DNA of 17,403 nucleotides, from positions 1-17,403 of the forward strand of contig JAKISM010000031.1 in assembly GCA_021648585.1 (NCBI GenBank), read 5' to 3'. The notes below the pieces were generated by a model, which worked only from the letters and a program-made list of their open reading frames with translations, was not told the DNA's origin and did no database searches. A program made the translations under genes and the position numbers. Positions 1 to 5,778 of this stretch are shown piece by piece (positions within the stretch are counted from its first letter, which is position 1; every line of letters starts with the position of its first letter). The DNA is from Devosiaceae bacterium (GTDB lineage: Bacteria; Pseudomonadota; Alphaproteobacteria; Rhizobiales; Devosiaceae).

Positions 1-57
1 GTCGCCGTTGGTCGCTTTGCTCCCGACCCCGACACCCCCGCCGTTTATTCTTTTTCC
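1..57. repeat. Interspersed direct repeat, copy 1
   Basis: This stretch is nearly identical to 143-197. Both share the core CGCCGTTGGTCGCTTTGCTC, followed by a C-rich run of the type CACCCCCGCC and then TATTCTTTT. The copy may begin before the window. It differs by a handful of substitutions and a 2-base indel from the second copy. It looks like a dispersed intergenic repeat and not coding sequence; no family name is claimed. Confidence 0.75.
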
Positions 58-89
58 ACGCTCATACTGTTAAGGCTACCCGACCCCGC

Positions 90-122
90 TTGTCCGCCGT
101 AGCTTTAGCGTAGGTGGAACAA
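90..122. repeat. Palindromic hairpin element between the two direct repeats
   Basis: TTGTCCGCC at 90-98 pairs with GGTGGAACAA at 113-122, with one bulged A and one G-T pair, around the segment GTAGCTTTAGCGTA, which contains its own GC-TTTA-GC mini-hairpin. This looks like a REP-like intergenic palindrome. A terminator role is unlikely because no T run follows on either strand. Confidence 0.5.
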
Positions 123-142
123 CCTCGTCTTTCTTTATACCT

Positions 143-197
143 GCCGCCGTTGGTCGCTTTGCTCCCGTCCCCGGCACCCCCGCCATTATTCTTTTCC
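143..197. repeat. Interspersed direct repeat, copy 2
   Basis: This is the second copy of the repeat at 1-57, with the same core GGTCGCTTTGCTCCCG and the same ending in TATTCTTTT. The two copies are separated by about 85 bases that contain the hairpin at 90-122, so repeat-hairpin-repeat may form one composite intergenic element. Confidence 0.75.
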
Positions 198-373
198 CAT
201 TTTGGCTTTTTAATTTCATTTTCCCTCTAACTTAGTCATAGCAAATTTTATAGGCAAATAAACCTGATTTAAAGAGAGGAGTATCACTATTATCTCTTAC
301 CTTATCCGCCCATTCACTATTACTAATACTAGAATGTCACAATTTCATTACTTCTAATATTCCAGTAATATGG

Positions 374-402
374 TTGACTAAGTTCTTGTGATAATATATT
401 AT
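374..402 (+). promoter_or_regulatory. Predicted sigma-70-type promoter of the arsR-permease operon
   Basis: TTGACT at 374-379 and TATTAT at 397-402 are separated by 17 bases, a near-consensus housekeeping promoter. Transcription would start near 409, which leaves about 80 bases of leader before the chosen arsR start at 490 and rules out the in-frame ATG at 388. An ATATT/AATAT dyad lies directly upstream at 357-371. ArsR-family repressors often bind dyads at their own promoters, but I cannot show that this one is the operator. Confidence 0.6.
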
Positions 403-489
403 GGGGGTATTACCACACTTTTTATGTGTTATCTGGGACAGCCCCTTAAGAAATCCAACCAAAGAAGCGCTTGGAGGCGAAAGAAATTT

Positions 490-816
490 ATGGAGCTTGA
501 AAAAATATCTAAGCAGATGCTGGTTTTGGGCAATCCTACTAGACTAAGAGTATTTCGCTATCTAGTACGAGTTGGAACAAAGGGATCGCCTGTCGGCTCT
601 ATTCAAAATGCCTTAGATCTAGCTGGTTCAACTTTGACAAATCATTTGCAAAAATTGGTAGCAGTTGGCTTGGCGCATCAGGAGCGCAATGGCACTGAAT
701 TGATCTGCACTGCTGACTTTAAGGCAATGCAGGCAATGATAGATTATCTTGCTAAAGAATGTTGCATTGATGCTTGCTCGCAAAATATTGAAGCTCGTAA
801 TGTAAAAATCGATTAA
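490..816 (+). CDS. ArsR/SmtB-family transcriptional regulator
   Basis: This 108-residue protein is a winged-helix repressor of the ArsR/SmtB type, which normally releases DNA on binding a metal or metalloid. The sequence shows the family opening LGNPTRLRVFRYL at residues 12-24 and a recognition-helix region, STLTNHLQKLVAVGL, at 47-61. Candidate thiol ligands are Cys73, Cys91, Cys92 and Cys96, so arsenite, antimonite or a soft metal is plausible, but the ligand cannot be told from sequence. The start at 490 follows GGAGG at 473-477 and matches where the family normally begins. The ATG at 388 would add 34 residues that look unlike the family and lies upstream of the predicted transcription start. 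The gene is followed 56 bases later by a CSC-motif permease, a common pairing, which supports control of metal or metalloid export. Confidence 0.9.
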   Translation: MELEKISKQMLVLGNPTRLRVFRYLVRVGTKGSPVGSIQNALDLAGSTLTNHLQKLVAVGLAHQERNGTELICTADFKAMQAMIDYLAKECCIDACSQNIEARNVKID

Positions 817-872
817 ATTTATTTGTTATTACGATAAAACTGGAAATTAAGAAATCATATTTGGAGAATGAA

Positions 873-1919
873 ATGAGTGAGATGAAGAGAATAAGTCCTT
901 TGGCGAGTTTTTATGTAGCACTAAGAAAATTTGATAGGGTGGTTTTTGCTTTACTGCTTGGGCTTGCTTTATTGGCAATATTTAACCAAGAGCAGTTTAT
1001 CCCCTCATTGCTATTTGTTGGTAAAGCATTAGTTTCGATTGGCCCTTTTATTCTATTATCAGTTGGCATGACTGCCTATGCACAAGCCACAGGGGCGGAT
1101 AATTTAATTGCCAAGGCCTTTCAGGGCAATAAAGCAAAAATGATTATTTTTGCTGCTTTAATGGGCGTATTATCGCCCTTTTGCTCATGTGGTGTAATTC
1201 CGCTGATTGCCGCTTTGCTGGGCATGGGTGTGCCGCTTTCAGCAGTGATGGCATTTTGGCTTGCCTCACCTTTAATGGATCCCGCAATGATGGTTTTGAC
1301 TATTGGCGCATTGGGCTTTGAATTTGCTATAGCTAAATTGATAATGGCGGCAATCATTGGTATAATGGGTGGATTTGCAATTTTAGCACTAGAAACTAAT
1401 GGCCTATTAAAAAACCCACTTCGTGCAGGTGTGGGTGATGGTGGATGCGGCAGTTCGCATATTCGCAATCCTGAAAAAGCAGTTTGGAAATTTTGGAGCG
1501 AGCAATCTCGTATAGAAAAATTCCTTAAATCTGCAAAATCAAATCTGTTCTTTTTAGGAAAATGGTTAGCTTTTGCCTTCTTTTTAGAGAGCTTGATGCT
1601 CGCCTATATTCCTGCTGATAATATTGTTGCATTGGTTGGAGGTGGAGATTTCCTTTCTATTGCTTTAGCAACGGTTGCGGGTGTTCCAGCCTATCTAAAT
1701 GGCTATGCTGCGCTGCCATTAGTTGCTGGATTGATAGAACAAGGCATGGCGCCAGGTGCTGGCATGGCGTTTTTAATTGGTGGAGGGGTTACTTCAATTC
1801 CTGCGGCAATGGCAGTTTGGGCACTGGCTCGTTTTCCCGTGTTTATAAGCTATATTACGCTTTCATTGGCAAGCGCCTTTGTTGCTGGTTTGCTTTTTCA
1901 GGCATTTACGATGTTATAA
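873..1919 (+). CDS. Permease of the DUF318/ArsP family (PF03773)
   Basis: This 348-residue inner-membrane protein has about eight hydrophobic segments in two halves. The family hallmark SPFCSCGVIPL lies near residues 101-111, with Cys104 and Cys106 in the CSC motif. ASPLMDP follows at about 131-137. A cytoplasmic loop between the halves carries GGCGSSH, with a third cysteine near residue 192. Members studied elsewhere export trivalent organoarsenicals (ArsP) or affect resistance to divalent metals, so the substrate here is open. The start at 873 is chosen because GGAG lies at 863-866, six bases upstream; a TTG at 861 in the same frame would add only four residues and overlap that ribosome site. 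The upstream ArsR-type gene probably represses this operon and releases it on metal or metalloid stress. Confidence 0.88.
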   Translation: MSEMKRISPLASFYVALRKFDRVVFALLLGLALLAIFNQEQFIPSLLFVGKALVSIGPFILLSVGMTAYAQATGADNLIAKAFQGNKAKMIIFAALMGVLSPFCSCGVIPLIAALLGMGVPLSAVMAFWLASPLMDPAMMVLTIGALGFEFAIAKLIMAAIIGIMGGFAILALETNGLLKNPLRAGVGDGGCGSSHIRNPEKAVWKFWSEQSRIEKFLKSAKSNLFFLGKWLAFAFFLESLMLAYIPADNIVALVGGGDFLSIALATVAGVPAYLNGYAALPLVAGLIEQGMAPGAGMAFLIGGGVTSIPAAMAVWALARFPVFISYITLSLASAFVAGLLFQAFTML

Positions 1920-1952
1920 TAAAAGTCTTAATTTATATTTTTCTTTCTTCCT

Positions 1953-1981
1953 TTGACTTACCTCTAGCAAATTTTTATAAG
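1953..1981 (+). promoter_or_regulatory. Predicted promoter of yebC
   Basis: TTGACT at 1953-1958 and TATAAG at 1976-1981 have a 17-base spacer. Transcription would begin near 1988, giving a leader of about 26 bases. The promoter probably also serves the histidine phosphatase gene, which starts only four bases after yebC. Confidence 0.55.
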
Positions 1982-2013
1982 CTAACAAAGCATATCACAA
2001 AAAGAGAAAAATC

Positions 2014-2765
2014 ATGGCAGGACATTCCAAGTTTAAAAATATTATGCACCGCAAAGGCCGCCAAGATGGTTTGCGCTCAAAATTGTTTTCTAAACTCTCA
2101 AAAGAAATAACCGTTGCGGCAAAATCTGGAATGCCCGACCCAGCGATGAACTCACGCCTTCGTCTTGCCGTACAGAACGCCAAAGGGCAATCTATGCCTA
2201 AAGATAATATTGATAGGGCGATTAACAAAGCTAGCGCAACCGATGGTGATGAATATCAAGAAGTGCGCTATGAGGGATATGGGCCGGGTGGTGTTGCGGT
2301 AATCGTTGAGGCGCTTACCGATAATCGTAATCGCACTGCATCTAATGTGCGCTCAACCTTTGGCAAAAATGGCGGCACATTGGGGGAGACAAATTCGGTT
2401 TCATTTATGTTTGATCGCATTGGTGAAATTATCTATCCGTTGAAGTTGGCGATGCTGATGATGTGATGATGGCGGCGCTTGAGGCTGGAGCGGACGATGT
2501 TATATCGGACGAAGATGGACATATAATATATTGCGCATTTGAAAATATTGGCGAGGTTTCGACTAGCTTAGCAAAAGAACTTGGCGCAGAGGCTGAGTCG
2601 GTAAAGCCGATTTTCAAACCGCATAATGGTACTCCGATAGATGCAGAAAAAGGTGCAACTTTGCTCATGCTGATCGAAACACTTGAAGAAGATGACGACG
2701 TGCAAAATGTCTATTCAAATTTTGAGATAAGCGATGAAGATATGGCAAAGATTGAGGCGGAGTAA
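2014..2765 (+). pseudogene. yebC: YebC/TACO1-family protein, split by a 1-base frameshift
   Basis: The first frame (2014-2466) opens with MAGHSKFKNIMHRKG, as YebC proteins do, and runs through YEGYGPGGVAVIVEALTDNR and SVSFMFDRIGEI before ending at TGA 2464-2466. The family pattern resumes in another frame as EVGDADDVMMAALEAGADDV and continues to DDDVQNVYSNFEIS and the stop at 2763-2765. One base is missing at about 2439/2440, after the codon CCG; restoring it gives one protein of 250 residues, the usual length. YebC-family proteins have been described as DNA-binding regulators and, more recently, as ribosome-associated factors acting at difficult proline-containing stretches. Adjacency to ruvC is a widespread arrangement; here an accessory block lies between them. 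No slippery heptamer is visible at the break, so mutation or sequencing error fits better than programmed frameshifting. Two separate polypeptides might still be made. Confidence 0.88.
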
Positions 2766-2769
2766 AAAT

Positions 2770-3312
2770 ATGAGTATTTATCTTATTCGACATGCTCAAT
2801 CCGAGTTTAATGCAGCCTATCAAGATGATATGCCTGATCCGATGATATTTGATGCACCACTTTCAAAACTGGGACAGGCGCAGGCTATTGAGGCGAGATC
2901 AGAGGTTGCTGAACTCTCTTTGAAAAATGTTATTGTTTCGCCTTTAACCCGTACGTTGCAAACGGCTGATCTGTTGTTTGAGCGCTCTTTGCCCATGCGT
3001 GTTAATCCGCTGGTGCGTGAGCAATTATGTCATAGTGGGGATGTGGGGACGAGGCCAGAAATATTGGCAAGAAATTGGGGGCATCTAGAATTTGGACATC
3101 TTGATGATCCTTGGTGGTATGATGGGGAGAAAAACCATCTTGGTTTTGGTGTAGAGCCGCTTGTTTCTCTTGAAAAACGGGCTGCGGCATTTGTTGAATG
3201 GGCAAAGCAAGTGCAACTGAATTCTACAGCGATTGTAACCCACGGTAATTTCATCCGAGTGCTGACGGGCATTCAGCCAGATAATTGTCAAATTCTCAAA
3301 CTTGAGGTTTAA
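2770..3312 (+). CDS. Histidine phosphatase family protein (phosphoglycerate mutase-like)
   Basis: This 180-residue cytoplasmic protein belongs to the histidine phosphatase superfamily, whose members transfer phosphate through a catalytic histidine. The sequence shows LIRHAQSEFN with His8 as the likely phospho-acceptor, SPLTRTLQTA with Arg61, Glu84 in LVREQL as a candidate acid, and VTHGNFIRVL with the second conserved His158. The first motif reads RHA where RHG is most common. The substrate cannot be deduced. The start at 2770 follows GGAG at 2759-2762 inside the end of yebC, with seven bases of spacing; an in-frame ATG at 2734 lies within yebC coding sequence and is less likely. Only four bases separate it from the yebC stop, so the two are probably co-transcribed. 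It runs convergently toward the TauE-like permease gene. Confidence 0.85.
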   Translation: MSIYLIRHAQSEFNAAYQDDMPDPMIFDAPLSKLGQAQAIEARSEVAELSLKNVIVSPLTRTLQTADLLFERSLPMRVNPLVREQLCHSGDVGTRPEILARNWGHLEFGHLDDPWWYDGEKNHLGFGVEPLVSLEKRAAAFVEWAKQVQLNSTAIVTHGNFIRVLTGIQPDNCQILKLEV

Positions 3313-3339
3313 TGGGAAGCAATTAAAGTGTTTGCCCTA

Positions 3340-4113
3340 TCATCCAGTTCGCAAAATGCCATCTAATATTGGCAAGCTGGTAAGTGCTGCAATGGCAATG
3401 AGAATATAGGCGACAATTCGAAAGGTTTTTTCTGATGCTTTGCCATGAAGGTGCGCACCTAGCCAAATTGCTAGGGCGTAAATTGGGACGGTTATTATAG
3501 TGATTGCAATTACGCTTGGTGTGAATAAATCATTGAAAAAATATGCCACAAAGCTGCTTAGCGAAGTAATGAAGAAAAACACAATTAAGTTAGCACGAAT
3601 GGTGCTGGTGGAGAATGGTCCAGAAAGCCAATAGGTGACAATGGGAGGGCCGCCAATTTGTGCAATGCCGCTAAGAAATCCAGATGTTGCGCCAACTCCA
3701 AATGACGTTATCAAATGTGGTTTGCCTCTATATCTCCAGCCAGAAATTAGCAAAAACAACATTGCTATTGTAAGAATTGAAATTCCCCAGCGCACAATTA
3801 TTGGATCACTATTAACCAGCGCAAATACGCCAACTGGCACAAAGACAAGTGCGGCAATGGCGGTGGGTAAAACAGTTGCCCAATTAGCACGGCGAATGGC
3901 TGGCGGTAAAAGCGGCATGGTTGCAACAAAATCTGTAATTAAAAAAATTACCACCGCAAGGCGAGGATCAATAAGTGCGCTGGCAACGGGCATTAAAATT
4001 AAACCAGAACCAAAACCCGCAAATCCACGCACTATGCCTGCAATTATGCTGATTATGGCTAACAAGAAAAGCGTAGAGGTAGGGAATTGGCTAAAGGCCT
4101 CAGCGAAATTCAT
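3340..4113 (-). CDS. Sulfite exporter TauE/SafE family permease
   Basis: This 257-residue inner-membrane protein has about eight hydrophobic segments arranged as two related halves. The first half carries GIVRGFAGFGSGLILMPVAS (residues 27-46) and the second carries SGFLSGIAQIGGPPIVTYWL (residues 144-163). These glycine-rich repeats are typical of TauE/SafE (PF01925). Relatives are linked to export of sulfite, sulfoacetate or other organosulfur anions, but the substrate is usually unknown and no sulfur-metabolism gene is nearby. The ribosome site before the ATG at 4113 is weak. Its 3' end meets the histidine phosphatase gene with 27 bases between the two stops and no obvious terminator hairpin. 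Confidence 0.88.
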   Translation of the reverse strand: MNFAEAFSQFPTSTLFLLAIISIIAGIVRGFAGFGSGLILMPVASALIDPRLAVVIFLITDFVATMPLLPPAIRRANWATVLPTAIAALVFVPVGVFALVNSDPIIVRWGISILTIAMLFLLISGWRYRGKPHLITSFGVGATSGFLSGIAQIGGPPIVTYWLSGPFSTSTIRANLIVFFFITSLSSFVAYFFNDLFTPSVIAITIITVPIYALAIWLGAHLHGKASEKTFRIVAYILIAIAALTSLPILDGILRTG

Positions 4114-4236
4114 GGATCATCATTTCAAGTGATTGCAAAGTCAGGACTTATCAAGGTTTACTGTTTTTGCCCTGCTTGTAAAGCTATATAATTCACTCTC
4201 TGATTTGGCTATATTGCCAGAAATAAATACTCCTTC

Positions 4237-4385
4237 GTCATGCCGTTGAAAAACGGCATCCATTTACCCCCTCAACAAATATCATATTTAGAAAATGGAA
4301 TATCAAATCATGAAAACATCTGCCCAAAATTGCATCATTGTGCTTGTTGAAGAGTATAATGGATACCGTTTTTCAACGGTATGAC
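4237..4385. repeat. 149-base element with 25-base inverted ends
   Basis: The left arm 4237-4261 and the right arm 4361-4385 are inverted copies that differ at two positions. Each arm is itself a hairpin: GCCGTT-GAAA-AACGGC on the left and ACCGTT-TTTC-AACGGT on the right. The two base differences are compensatory within each small hairpin (G-C in one arm, A-T in the other), which suggests that the local fold is conserved. The 99-base interior shows no reading frame. The form resembles the mobile intergenic palindromes common in alphaproteobacteria. Confidence 0.75.
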
Positions 4386-4414
4386 TATGGAGAGAATTTT
4401 CCGACCCCCCCCTG

Positions 4415-4500
4415 CTCGTCATACTCGTGTTTGATACGAGTATCCATACCATTAATGCACCATTTTTATGGATTATCGGGTCAAGCTCTACAGTGACGAG
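4415..4500. repeat. Second inverted-repeat element, 34-base imperfect arms
   Basis: The arm at 4415-4448 (CTCGTCATACTCGTG onward) is an imperfect inverted copy of the arm at 4467-4500 (ending AGCTCTACAGTGACGAG). The left arm folds on itself as ACTCGT-GTTTGAT-ACGAGT. The pattern CGTCAT...CTTGA...GGATCC-like recalls the interspersed palindromes of alphaproteobacteria built on the same plan, but I name no family. It lies 29 bases from the 149-base element and shares its GTCAT start and ATCC end, so both may belong to one superfamily. Confidence 0.65.
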
Positions 4501-4506
4501 CTGGAT

Positions 4507-4540
4507 AGAACCCCCTCTTCATTTCTGAAAAGGGAGTTCT
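4507..4540. terminator. Stem-loop after the 55-residue gene, possible terminator
   Basis: AGAACCCCCTCTTCA pairs imperfectly with TGAAAAGGGAGTTCT around a short loop. On the plus strand GGTTTTGCG follows, and on the minus strand there is no T run. It sits just downstream of the minus-strand gene that ends at 4550. It may stop transcription weakly, or it may only be part of the repeat cluster. Confidence 0.3.
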
Positions 4541-4549
4541 GGTTTTGCG

Positions 4550-4717
4550 TTATGCGAGTTGAATTAATTTCCAACTAACCGCTTTGCCTTTGTAGGGGGG
4601 AATGCGATTCCCTTTTGCTATAGGCGCAGTAGTTGTTGGAGTTCCAACAACCTTCCACACTCCGCTTTCAGGGCATATTCCCCCAGTTTTGGCAATGGTT
4701 CCTATTGGTCTAGTCAT
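4550..4717 (-). CDS. Small conserved-looking protein, 55 residues, function unknown
   Basis: This short minus-strand gene reads from ATG at 4717 to TAA at 4550. The product contains TGGICPESGVWKVVG (residues 11-25) and GNRIPPYKGKAVSWKLIQLA (residues 36-55). The spaced motif C-P-x-S-G-x-W, then K-G-x-x-I-P, then a tryptophan near the end looks like a compact beta-rich domain, and I believe similar small proteins occur in other proteobacteria, but I cannot name the family. AAAGGA lies 11 bases upstream of the ATG as a ribosome site, and no other ATG, GTG or TTG start exists before the upstream in-frame TGA. There is no signal peptide or membrane segment. It diverges from the candidate RNA gene at 4788. 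A plus-strand frame across the same bases (4602-4793) has less protein-like composition. Confidence 0.6.
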   Translation of the reverse strand: MTRPIGTIAKTGGICPESGVWKVVGTPTTTAPIAKGNRIPPYKGKAVSWKLIQLA

Positions 4718-4753
4718 AATAGTTAGCGTCCTTTGGGCGCTGCAGATTGTGAT

Positions 4754-4781
4754 TTGCCCTCAGCCAAAATTATGCTATAAT
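4754..4781 (+). promoter_or_regulatory. Strong promoter with a perfect dyad over the -10 box
   Basis: TTGCCC at 4754-4759 and a perfect TATAAT at 4776-4781 are spaced by 16 bases. The -10 box sits inside the 15-base palindrome ATGCTAT-A-ATAGCAT at 4772-4786, a placement expected of a repressor operator. Transcription should start near G4788. No reading frame with a ribosome site follows before the terminator at 4840, so the promoter probably drives a non-coding RNA. Confidence 0.6.
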
Positions 4782-4787
4782 AGCATT

Positions 4788-4873
4788 GTGTAATCTCGGT
4801 GGGCAGTAGTCTATACTGACTCTGCTATCGGTATTTCTTGACCAGTCAGCTACAACTGACTGGTCTTTTTTTT
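4788..4873 (+). ncRNA. Candidate small RNA of about 85 nt, two stem-loops
   Basis: The predicted transcript runs from about 4788 to the T run at 4866-4873. Its 5' half folds as CGGT/ATCG (4797-4800 with 4827-4830), GCAG/CTGC (4803-4806 with 4822-4825) and AGTC/GACT (4808-4811 with 4818-4821), with small internal bulges. Its 3' half is a perfect 10-base-pair terminator hairpin. The combination of a strong promoter, a structured body and a factor-independent terminator is typical of a bacterial sRNA. The last bases overlap the end of the minus-strand gene at 4872, so limited antisense contact is possible. I do not recognise a known RNA family. Confidence 0.5.
4840..4873 (+). terminator. Factor-independent terminator
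   Basis: GACCAGTCAG (4840-4849) and CTGACTGGTC (4856-4865) form a perfect 10-base-pair stem with loop CTACAA, followed by eight T residues at 4866-4873. It ends transcription on the plus strand. The other strand has no matching T run, so it does not serve the minus-strand gene. Confidence 0.9.
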
Positions 4874-5423
4874 AATAATCTTCCAACGGCAACCGAAGCT
4901 GACCAAAGTTTGTTTCTTCTTGCTCAGCCTCTTTTTTATTTTGCCAAAGCATTTCAATTCCTTTTTTTGTTAATTGATAACCTTTTTGTTTATCTATTTT
5001 ATCAATTTGATAAATTGCCAATCCTTGTTTTTCTAGGGTTCGGTGACTTACTAAATTTCTAATAACCTGACTTAGTCGATCATCATTTCGTCCTTTTAGC
5101 ATCTCTTTATCAGCTAAAGTTGGTTTGATGCGTTTTCTAAGCTCTCTTGTTAGAACCCTTGTTTCAACAAGATAATCGCTTCCACCGCTCGCAAACAAAA
5201 CTTCTAACGCAGGAATGATTAGATCACGTTCTGATGTTCTGTCGCCTTCCATACCAATGCCCTCTAATAATTCATATAAATTGGCCCAAGCTTTACGATT
5301 CGTTAACCACGTTAGCAGGAATCCATGATTCTTACAAGGTTTTTCTTGACAGTGGAATTTGATAAAAATTTCATAAGTCTTTTGAATGGTTTTTGCATAT
5401 TTACTTAAGGTATAAATTGCCAA
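4872..5423 (-). CDS. Unrecognised protein with a winged-helix-like C-terminal half
   Basis: I do not recognise this 183-residue frame. The N-terminal part contains HCQEKPCKNHG (residues 24-34), whose two cysteines and two histidines could hold zinc, followed by TWLTNRKAWANLYELLEGIG. From residue 66 onward, DLIIPALEVLF, a charged middle with RVLTRELRKRIK, and LSQVIRNLVSHRTLEKQGL then GYQLTKKGIEML suggest a winged-helix fold reminiscent of DNA-binding modules in restriction-type enzymes. That reading is inferred from sequence pattern only. The only start for the full frame is TTG at 5423, directly after an in-frame TAA and without a good ribosome site. An ATG at 5252 (residue 58) has GAGGG seven bases upstream and would give 126 residues. 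The gene may be a remnant of something longer. It is divergent from the toxin-antitoxin pair. Confidence 0.5.
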   Translation of the reverse strand: MAIYTLSKYAKTIQKTYEIFIKFHCQEKPCKNHGFLLTWLTNRKAWANLYELLEGIGMEGDRTSERDLIIPALEVLFASGGSDYLVETRVLTRELRKRIKPTLADKEMLKGRNDDRLSQVIRNLVSHRTLEKQGLAIYQIDKIDKQKGYQLTKKGIEMLWQNKKEAEQEETNFGQLRLPLEDY

Positions 5424-5447
5424 AAGTTAGGCATTTTATTTAATATA

Positions 5448-5482
5448 TTGACAAACCCAACCTTAATAGTCACACTTAGTAA
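5448..5482 (+). promoter_or_regulatory. Possible promoter and operator of the toxin-antitoxin pair
   Basis: TTGACA at 5448-5453 is a perfect -35 box, but the best -10 at 17 bases, CACACT (5471-5476), is poor. An imperfect dyad, TTAATAGT-CAC-ACTTAGTAA (5463-5482), overlaps it. Ribbon-helix-helix antitoxins usually repress their own operon at such dyads, so autoregulation here is plausible but not shown. Confidence 0.35.
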
Positions 5483-5499
5483 CACCAAAGGAAATTACC

Positions 5500-5778
5500 A
5501 TGACTGTAAAAACCAGCGTTAGTTTTACTGATCGCCATCATGAATTTGCTAATAAAAAGGCAAAAGAGGGTGTTTATAATTCGGTTAGTTCTGTTGTTGC
5601 GGCTGGTATTGAGTTGGTTATGCAAGATGAGGCGGAGCGTGAAGTGGCGCTTAAGGTTATGGGTGATACTATTAAACGCCGTATGCAAACGCCGCGTAAA
5701 GAATGGGTTGAGATGAATGAGGAAGATGCTTTATTCATCAAAGCAAAAGCACGGCTTCAATCTTCTCAATCTAAATGA
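5500..5778 (+). CDS. parD: ParD-type antitoxin (ribbon-helix-helix)
   Basis: This 92-residue protein has the opening KTSVSFTDRHHEFANKKAK, which would form the DNA-binding ribbon-helix-helix arm, and SVSSVVAAGIELV at 28-40 as the second helix region typical of ParD antitoxins. The acidic and flexible C-terminal part would wrap the toxin. AAAGGA at 5487-5492 lies seven bases before the ATG. Its stop overlaps the toxin start in ATGA (5775-5778), the usual coupling that keeps antitoxin in excess. It should neutralise the downstream ParE-like toxin and repress the operon. The product is slightly longer than many ParD proteins because of a tail ending in ARLQSSQSK. Confidence 0.85.
   Translation: MTVKTSVSFTDRHHEFANKKAKEGVYNSVSSVVAAGIELVMQDEAEREVALKVMGDTIKRRMQTPRKEWVEMNEEDALFIKAKARLQSSQSK

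Larger units (their letters stand above)
1..489. other. Non-coding leader region with repeats and the arsR promoter
   Basis: I see no credible gene in this stretch. The first 200 bases are GC-rich and hold two copies of a direct repeat plus a hairpin element, each listed separately. From about 200 to 373 the composition switches to AT-rich and nothing more than short dyads is visible, for example ATATT-CCAGT-AATAT at 357-371 just upstream of the -35 box. The arsR promoter and untranslated leader fill the rest. Confidence 0.6.
4114..4549. other. Intergenic region with two inverted-repeat elements and a hairpin
   Basis: I see no protein gene in these 436 bases. They hold a 149-base element bounded by 25-base inverted arms (4237-4385), a second dyad with 34-base imperfect arms (4415-4500), and a hairpin at 4507-4540, each listed separately. 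A run of nine cytosines in CGACCCCCCCCTG at about 4402-4414 separates the two elements, if the homopolymer is correctly read. The part from 4114 to 4236 is AT-rich and should contain the promoter of the minus-strand TauE-like gene, but I could not pick a convincing one. Confidence 0.55.

Noticed and set aside
388..489. Upstream ATG for the ArsR-type gene
   Set aside because: It lies before the predicted transcription start, overlaps the -10 region, and adds residues unlike the family.
1121..1468. Minus-strand frame inside the CSC-motif permease gene
   Set aside because: It is proline- and isoleucine-rich in the way antisense reads of membrane protein genes are, with no ribosome site; it is a shadow.
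2430..2470. Programmed frameshift in yebC
   Set aside because: There is no X-XXY-YYZ heptamer and no clear downstream pseudoknot; simple loss of one base fits better.
2734..2769. Earlier in-frame start for the histidine phosphatase
   Set aside because: It sits inside yebC coding sequence, and the ATG at 2770 has a good ribosome site and the family's usual opening.
4602..4793. Plus-strand frame of 63 codons opposite the small minus-strand gene
   Set aside because: It is rich in hydrophobic residues without a pattern, has no clear promoter, and mirrors the better-supported 55-residue minus-strand gene; its end also runs through the RNA promoter.
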